The notes below the pieces were generated by a model. That model had not been told where the DNA came from, ran no database searches, and saw only the letters and a program-made list of their open reading frames with translations. From the NCBI RefSeq assembly GCF_028009165.1, contig NW_026611617.1:134001-198000 (forward strand): 64,000 nucleotides of DNA, in the 5' to 3' direction. Source of the stretch: Akanthomyces muscarius. Its lineage: Eukaryota; Ascomycota; Sordariomycetes; Hypocreales; Cordycipitaceae. Both the position numbers and the translations under genes were made by a program. This document shows positions 57,476 through 64,000 of this stretch, one piece after another (the stretch's first letter is position 1; the number at the start of each line of letters is the position of its first letter).

Positions 57476-60400
57476 CCTGGCGGGGTGCGGAGGATCAACT
57501 AGATGCAAAGTGGTAGGGAAAAACAGTGTGCAGAGGTGAGGAAGACGAATGGTTGATGTTTGCACGCATTCGGTGTCTGCGTGCCTGTGGAAGTATGACC
57601 AGAGAGGAGGGATGCGGAGGTGGAGGTTTGGCGGGCCGAGGAAGCAATGATGGATTGAGATGTACGGATTAGTGAGCGACGACCGGGCCGCTAGCTAGAC
57701 ACAAGAAACAAATGGGGCTTGATTCGAGTGAGCGACACAATCGGACGACATAATCGGGCGTTGCAAGGAGGGCGAACCCGGGGCACCAACGGCCCAGGCG
57801 GGATGAGCACGGAATCGCGACCCGAGATCAGAATCAGCCCCTACCAGTCAGAAGATGGGCCAGGATCCTTTCAGGTTCCCTTTCAGGATTGGAGGAACGG
57901 CGAAGAGCTCTCAAGCGGCCTGCTAGTGCCGTCAGACTGACTAGCTCGAGAGTTAGTGACTGCTAGACTGATTTGCCTCACCAACGGGCCAGTGAAACAG
58001 GTGAATGAGGTGGAGCAAACAAAAGGACTTTACAGACTACGACCTTAGGTAGGCAGCCGAGTTCCCTAATGTAACGATACTTACTGGATAAGTACCTCGA
58101 CCCAAGTAAAAAAAATGTCAATTGACTAAGTAGCACAGAGTGCATACTACTCCGTACCGCGGCTCTTTTTGCATCAGAAGAGGAGGTGCACCGGCTTGCC
58201 ATCTGCCAACCGGGCGAGCATCTAATGGTGGCCAACAATCCTCTATGAGCTAGCAGACGCAGATATATATGTAGAGGCGCGAACATTTTCGCGCGTCCTG
58301 AGGTACCGTCCCAAGCGCTGCATTTCTGTCAGCGGCTATGAGTTCCGGCGCATAGGCCAACTGTCCGTTGCCGGGGATCTGCATCCGACCTCTGAGCAGT
58401 AAGTTATTCACATGTCCGGAAACTATTTGCATCAGTGGTCAGCTATCCCGCGAATCGATCGGGCCGTCAATTCCCCGATTTACGAGCGAGCGTGTGGACA
58501 ACGGATGTGGCTGAAAGTAGAGAAACGAGTTTAAAAAGACACATCCTGTCCCGGTGCTGCAAATCAGGAAAGAAAAAGATGTTGAGATTCATGCGAAGCA
58601 GAGGTGAAGGAGCCAAGAGCGCTGCTGGACTTCTCAGTCAGTGGAAGCCAGTATGGGCGCTATTGGCGGCGGCGGCTTTGCCGTCTAGTTGGCGCCAGCC
58701 ATCGTTGCTACCCTGGTGAGAAGAGACCACCAAGCCACCAGCGGTCACCATCAGAGACTGTACAGCAAGGTGGGAGGGGCCGGCGAGCGCACAAGCTACA
58801 GACAGAGCACGCGACAGTCGCAATGACTTCTGCAACGGCTCCCAGCAGGATCATGTAGCATTTCCTTGCTGTCTACAAGCTATGAGTCTCCCAGCTTCTG
58901 CGAAAGAGCTACTGACAGGCAGATGTTGACTGCCCGGCGCTTTCAATGGAACAGGTCTACAGTTTGAAAGTACTGGTGACAAACGTCGCCTCGGAGGGGT
59001 CGACAGAATAGGCAGGTCGCAGGAATGTCCTATGCGTGTGTGCCGAGGCGGAAATTATGCCAATAAAGGGCATCAATTTTGGACCGCCCTGCTATTTTTA
59101 TCAGGAACTTTTGCGTTTACCCGGTCTCTCTCTCCATCGGCCCAACCCCTTGCCCGCCCTTTGACCCGACGCCAGAAATATACACAGGCTAAGAGGTACA
59201 TTATCAACAAGTACCAGAGCCTGGCACTATCTCTACCAGATAATATCTTGCAACCAGCCCACGCTGCCAGCTACGCTACATCTAGTATAGCCAATATCAT
59301 ATGCAACAGAGTGACTGCCCACGTCTGCTTGGAATATATCAATACCGGGTGCTCTGAGGCACTACACCAGAGGCTAATCAAGACGATCATAACGGCCACA
59401 CCAGTATTTACCAGCAATACGAACCCCTAATCAGTGCTAAAACTCTTTGACGTAGACTTGGAAACTATCAAGAGGACTCTCTACTGCGTTCATGCAGGGT
59501 TCTTCAGTACGTTCCCAGTTCGCTTGTTTCATTTCTCGACTGTCACAATCAGCAGGCGATCATTTTATCTTGTCTTTCTACTAGCCTTTAGTAAGTTCTC
59601 GTTTCTGTTACGGTGGACGCAATAATTATTTCGTTTTTTTACACAAAGTATACTACGGCTTTCGTCTTTGCGCTTTCGTTTCTCCTATTTCGCATTTATA
59701 CAATATACGTATCATTCTCCAAGCGGCTGCGCATTCTCCAAGCGTCAACTTTAGAGGGCGTACCTGTTAGCTGCCTAAAAGTGGCGACAGGGGAGTATAT
59801 TCGTACATTTGAGCAGCAAGGTCTGTTCACTCGAGATCTTCACTAAGCGCTGACGCGATCTCAAAAGCCGCACTGCGGCGCATTTAAAGCTATAAGCGAC
59901 AGTTGGAGTACACGAATGCTCTATTCGCGGCCGCGGTGGGCCTGGTCGTTCTCGGCCTCGCGCATGCAAACCCGCAGTCTTCATCGCCCGCCAAACTCGG
60001 CCTCGTATTGGTGAGTATTGTTGAGCTGTCAGAAACGTCGAACTTGACAGCCATTATTTGGGCCGAGCGAGCGAGTATATCGGGGCCGTCTTTCGAGTGC
60101 GGAGACTTTGCAATGAAACGCCTGCCAAAGTTGATAACCGAGAGGAGCCCCTGCCTGCGAAGTGGCCTATTGCTCAGAGTTTCGAGTTCTTTATTACTCT
60201 TCTCTCTTTTCTTACGAGGGCTAGGCGTTGCGGCTAGGCTGCTATGCCGCCTCTACTAAAACTCTGTGGCCATCTTCGAACGGGCCTCTATGGCTCAAAG
60301 TTGGATGACATTTGGCCAAGGAAAAGTGAAAGGTGAAAAGTAAGAGATCTGGGTAGCTAACAAGGCTGCAACAAATTCATTCATTATTTTATTACGGATA

Positions 60401-60500
60401 CACCCGGTGTCTTGCAGCCAACTATGGGCTTACTGGTACCAACGTTAGCTTCTTCGCAGCTTCGAGTGGCACCCGGTACCACTGCTAGCCGTTACCACTG
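57476..60500. other. 3-kb spacer with remnants
   Basis: Upstream of ABCC (-) and of the lipocalin gene (+). No complete gene. A signal-peptide-like segment without ATG lies at 59906-60008. A small duplication of CATTCTCCAAGCG lies at about 59713-59741. Confidence 0.4.
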
Positions 60501-60501
60501 C

Positions 60502-60584
60502 TACAGTGCCTCCAGGTAATTCCGAGCGCTAATGTATGGCGGTTTGGTGGCAGTTCGCTCGGAATTACCTTTAGCCCACTGTAG
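60502..60584. mobile_element. Short TA-flanked inverted-repeat element (MITE-like)
   Basis: Arms of about 25-26 bases face each other around a loop of 27 bases. The inner 15 bases, AGGTAATTCCGAGCG (60514-60528), are an exact inverted copy of 60556-60570. The outer ends are CAGTG (60504-) and CACTG (-60582), and both are flanked by TA. CAGTG ends with a TA target duplication are the hallmark of Tc1/mariner elements, so this is probably a minimal non-autonomous copy or a collapsed remnant. It has no coding capacity. It lies about 240 bases before the lipocalin ATG. Confidence 0.6.
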
Positions 60585-60640
60585 AACCGATGCCACAAGA
60601 GTTGCAGCGATCCAGCCACCTTTAAGCCCAAGCGCGCCCT

Positions 60641-60660
60641 AACTTAGGTACCTACAGTAC
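60641..60660. repeat. TAGGTACCTAC motif
   Basis: AACTTAGGTACCTACAGTAC lies about 160-180 bases upstream of the lipocalin ATG. It is the same motif class as in the GS-like and otubain promoters. Confidence 0.6.
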
Positions 60661-60820
60661 CAAGATACCTCTGATGCAACAGCTCTCCAACCGCACAGCT
60701 TCAACGGAGCTTGATTTTTCCATCGACACATCAGTTTTGCTTGATTCAACACTTCTGCTCCAAACCCCGCCGGCTATTCACCGAGTCAATTAGCTACCGC
60801 CCATCACTGCTCCTCCGACC

Positions 60821-61557
60821 ATGAAGCTTCAGCAGTTTCTTCTGGGGCTCGGCGCCGCTGCCGTCACCGATCAGTCGCACGACAGCGTTGCCCCGGCGCT
60901 GTGGGATGGCAAATGCTTTTATCCCCAGGCCGATGCAAGCTTCAAGCTCGACACCTACCCTGGGAGATGGTATCAGCTTGCAGGAACCCTGGCTCGCTTC
61001 ACGGCCGGCTGCAAATGCATCTCGGCGCGCTACGACATCAACGTGAGTCCGCAGCTGTGCGTCGCGCGTCACCTGGCCACCACATTAACCGGACACAGGA
61101 CGACGGGAGTCTGTATGTCAACAACACCTGTCAGAGAGGGGACAAGCAGACTTTTATCGAGGGCAAGGCTGTTGCCGCCGACGCCACATACGGAAAAGTC
61201 GGCGCGCTGCGCGTTCGCTTCCCAGGACAGCCTCCCCTCTCTTGCGACGGCCCAAACTACATAGTGCAAGGTATGGCGACAGCCTCTAGCCAGTCGACGT
61301 GTGACCTGACAAGCTTTTACCAGAGTATACCGGCGACATTGCCGTTGTGCAGTCTGCCAACTTTTCGAACCTCTTCATCCTCAGCCGCGAGCAGCATTTG
61401 GAAGAGAAAAGCCTCGATGTGAGTGCCAAGGCAGAATTTGCGAATCGACCAGCGTTGCTAACAGCTCCAGGCTTGGATTGACCGCGCCGTCAAGCTTGGT
61501 ACGCCCCGTGACAAAATTGTCAAGACCGATCAGACCGATTGCCACAACGCCTTTTGA
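60821..61557 (+). CDS. Secreted lipocalin-family protein
   Basis: Four exons (60821-61042, 61099-61270, 61324-61418, 61471-61557) encode 191 residues. A signal peptide is likely at the N-terminus (MKLQQFLLGLGAAAV). The lipocalin GxW motif is at 48-50 in LDTYPGRWYQLAG, followed by CKCISARYDIN (strand B, usually a disulphide), DDGSLYVNNTC and RFPGQPPLSCDGPNYIVQEY. The C-terminal part has NLFILSREQHLEEK (third conserved region) and a helix WIDRAVKLG. This is the Blc/apolipoprotein-D-like type that binds lipophilic ligands. The protein ends KTDQTDCHNAF. Eukaryotic-style introns argue that it is not a recent bacterial import. The ligand is unknown. Confidence 0.85.
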
Positions 61558-62125
61558 GCAGCGACCAGTCTTTACAAACGCTTGGCAGACCAGAGACGCA
61601 ACTTGACGATGACCAGTGGCTGTGTCGTACAAAATACCAGTAATAGATTAATCTAGAGAACGCCACGGCCAGCATGTGTGCTGACCTCGATGCGTTTCCG
61701 ATAATATACCGGCTCCACGAAATACACCAGTCGTGATTTGATTCCAAACGTGTCCCGATTTGGCGGGGCGATTCAGCTGCCTAGCGTCGTGGCGGCCGAT
61801 CGTCGAAATGCCATGTTACTCTATCCGAGTCTTTGCGAAATTCGACGTAGTGAATATATTTCCCTGTTGATGCGAAAAGGGAAAACATGATGGGCCAAAT
61901 CAGAGGCAAAGAAAAATATCCATGGCCGCTGCTCGCGTTTCAGGTGTTGCATCATAACTACCGGGAGCTTCAACTATTGCAATATTAGCTCCACCGATCC
62001 TTTCGTCGGAGTGCCGGCAGCTTGTTAGCGTCAGCATCTCCCCTTGCAAAGATGCACCCGGCTGATAAACAATGACGTGCTACATCCGGTTAGCATAAAC
62101 ATGACACTCTGACAGCTTGCTTCAA
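61558..62125. other. Spacer between lipocalin and methyltransferase
   Basis: About 570 bases before the methyltransferase TATA box. No gene is seen. Confidence 0.4.
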
Positions 62126-62132
62126 TATATAA
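62126..62132 (+). promoter_or_regulatory. TATA box of the methyltransferase gene
   Basis: TATATAA lies about 115 bases before the ATG at 62246. It shows that the gene has its own promoter despite the close lipocalin neighbour. Confidence 0.5.
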
Positions 62133-62245
62133 CCCACGCTTCTTGCACCTTTCACGTCCCAGCCAGCTCACCCGCAGCTGAGAGACTTTTCAGCACAAAA
62201 TCCTTCCTCGCCATTAGCCAACAGCCACTAGCCCCGGCCGCCAGC

Positions 62246-63533
62246 ATGAATTACGGTGAGTTTGGACTGTGTAGCTGGCTACCGATTATGGGCAGCCTAA
62301 TCTAACGTTGCGGAACGTACGTAGACTGGATCCTGGATGGAGGCTATCTGCCCCATGTCGTGATCCGAACCGGCATCAGACGCCTGCTCAGAGACCGCCT
62401 GACGTCGATCCAGGCCCAGTCCACGACGGAAGCCACGCAGGACAAGATGAACTATGTTGCGAAGCTGAGAACGTCGCCCATTGCCGTCGCGACAGACACC
62501 GCCAACGAACAGCATTACGAGGTCGGCACGGGCGTGCTGGCGGCCTGTCTCGGACCACGCATGAAGTACTCATGCTGCCGCTACCCGACCGGCAAGGAAA
62601 CGTTGGCGCAGGCCGAGGAGGCGATGCTGGACGAGTACATTGTCAAGGCCCAGCTGAAAGACGGAATGCAGATTCTGGACCTGGGGTGAGCTTTTGCCGC
62701 GGGAATGTAAACTTGCTTTTCGCTTCGGCGTGGGCTGACGAATGCGTAAAATAGCTGCGGATGGGGCTCGGCGTCGCTGTATTTTGCGGAAAAGCTGCCG
62801 TCGGCCAAGATTACGGCCTTTTCCAACTCCAAGACGCAAAAAGAGCACATTGACGGGGAAGCAAAGCGCAAAGGCTTGAAGAATCTTCAGGTTCTCACCG
62901 GCGACGTTGTCGACTACGAGTTTAAGCCCGAGCAGTTTGACCGCGTCGTGTCAATCGAGGTACATCTGCTGTCCGCTGCGGCCCTTTTCTACTGGACATA
63001 AAGACTAATCCATTTGCAGTTGTTTGAACATATGAAGAATTATGAGCTGTTGATGCAAAAAGTGGCCCGCGCCCTGAAGCCTGGCGGAAAACTCTTTGTG
63101 CACATTTTCGCGCACTGCACCACCCCCTACGACTTTGAGGATGGCTGGATGGCCACGCACTTTTTCACGGGCGGCACGATGCCCTCTGCGGATCTTTTGC
63201 TGTACTTTCAGCGAGACCTCGCGCTCGAGAACCAATGGTGGATAAACGGCTTGCACTATTCCAAGACGTGCGAGGTAAGTTTGCTGTGCTTTCCGCGCCC
63301 AAATGAGAAATACAGTCTAACCAGACGGTATGAACTAGGACTGGCTCTCCGCCATGACCAAGAATAAGAAGCAAATCTGGCCGCATCTGATTGAGACGTA
63401 CGGAGAAAAGGACGCGGCTACTTGGTTCAACCGCTGGCAAATCTTCTACCTGGCCTGCTCGGAGCTTTTCGCCTACGCCGGGGGTGATGTCTGGGGAGTG
63501 TCTCACTACTTGTTTGAGAAGAGCGCGCAGTAG
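62246..63533 (+). CDS. SAM methyltransferase, CFA synthase / coclaurine N-methyltransferase-like
   Basis: Five exons (62246-62255, 62325-62685, 62755-62959, 63020-63274, 63339-63533) encode 341 residues. The first coding exon is only 10 bases (M-N-Y plus one base). The SAM-binding motif [19 protein letters not shown], is at about 120-137, formed across a splice. It is followed by [15 protein letters not shown], a [12 protein letters not shown] motif and a [12 protein letters not shown] motif. [20 protein letters not shown] and [12 protein letters not shown] match the cyclopropane-fatty-acid synthase superfamily branch that includes plant coclaurine N-methyltransferase. The reaction could be methyl transfer to an amine or to a lipid double bond. 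The CNMT-like signature favours the amine, but this is inference. Confidence 0.87.
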
Positions 63534-64000
63534 CAGACGCGGAGACTGTAATTGTAATTCTCTGATTCTGCAAATTTTAGAACTGTAAAAAATAAATCAT
63601 CGTTTTCACCTCTTTGCAATCATTTTTCATTGGACGTAGCATCACGGATAAGTTATTATGGAGTGTTCCTCACTATTCAGAATAGGGCACGTGGCGTCAC
63701 CACTTAGACTGCCACAATCAGTATGATCATTACAGCATAGGAGAATTGAACAGCATGAAAGTAACAGTGAAGTAGATTCAAAGGGTCTAGTTTTGTTACA
63801 GTTCACAGCTGACAGATATGGAAACAACTAGTACCCAACGACTTGTGGTGGGTAGCTTCCTTGTCTCACGAGAGGCTTGCAGTGCCACAAGACGAATCGG
63901 TTTTCAACACATTCTATGTATATTGCGTAACAGCTGTCTGATATATACAACCATTGGTACAACTCTGTTCCACTCTCCCCCCTTTACTTGCAGGTACCCT
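63534..64000. other. 3' end of window
   Basis: Methyltransferase 3' region. No further gene is seen before the window ends. Confidence 0.4.

Noticed and set aside
59032..59430. 132-codon open frame in the ABCC-lipocalin spacer
   Set aside because: No recognisable domain, no splice context and weak codon bias; probably chance.

Overview
The window looks like chromosomal DNA from a filamentous ascomycete, probably a Sordariomycete and possibly Hypocreales. I infer this from short introns (about 50-120 nt) with GT..AG ends and CTRAC-like branch points, a GH18 chitinase with a fungal CBM1, a COP9 subunit 2, an MHYT-domain membrane protein, a HeLo-like/PigL_N protein, and promoters carrying TAGGTAGGTACC-type repeats. 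The species is not determined. No tRNA, rRNA, CRISPR array, PKS/NRPS core gene or intact transposon was seen. Exon models come from reading splice sites and checking that phases close. All multi-exon models below give whole-codon totals.

Layout. 1-12.2 kb holds four plus-strand genes: a secreted neprosin-like peptidase, a secreted chitinase, an M50B-like membrane metalloprotease and a phospholipase-D-like protein. 12.5-18.8 kb holds a four-helix membrane protein (-), a HeLo-like (PigL_N) cell-death-type protein (+) and a long-chain acyl-CoA synthetase ending in the peroxisomal signal AKL (+). 19-30.2 kb holds three minus-strand genes: the MHYT protein, an anoctamin/Ist2-like protein and mitochondrial citrate synthase. 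33.4-43.7 kb holds a glutamine-synthetase-like enzyme (+), an otubain deubiquitinase with a very long His/Pro/Gly-rich N-terminus (-) and CSN2 (-). 44.1-57.5 kb is a run of minus-strand genes: two MFS carriers, a cytochrome P450 and a 10-exon ABCC transporter. 60.8-63.5 kb holds a secreted lipocalin and a SAM-dependent methyltransferase of the CFA synthase / coclaurine N-methyltransferase type (both +).

How the parts relate. Housekeeping genes (citrate synthase, CSN2, otubain, Ist2, GS-like) are mixed with secreted and accessory genes (neprosin, chitinase, HeLo-like, P450/ABCC, lipocalin). The intergenic spaces are long (1-4 kb) and mostly without detectable genes. The points most worth checking are: a HeLo-like protein with a HET-s-like amyloid-motif candidate at its tail; a retained-intron stop that would remove the peroxisomal signal of the acyl-CoA synthetase; two GC-AG introns in the otubain gene; an 80-bp TA-flanked inverted-repeat element in the lipocalin promoter; and the lipocalin-methyltransferase pair.
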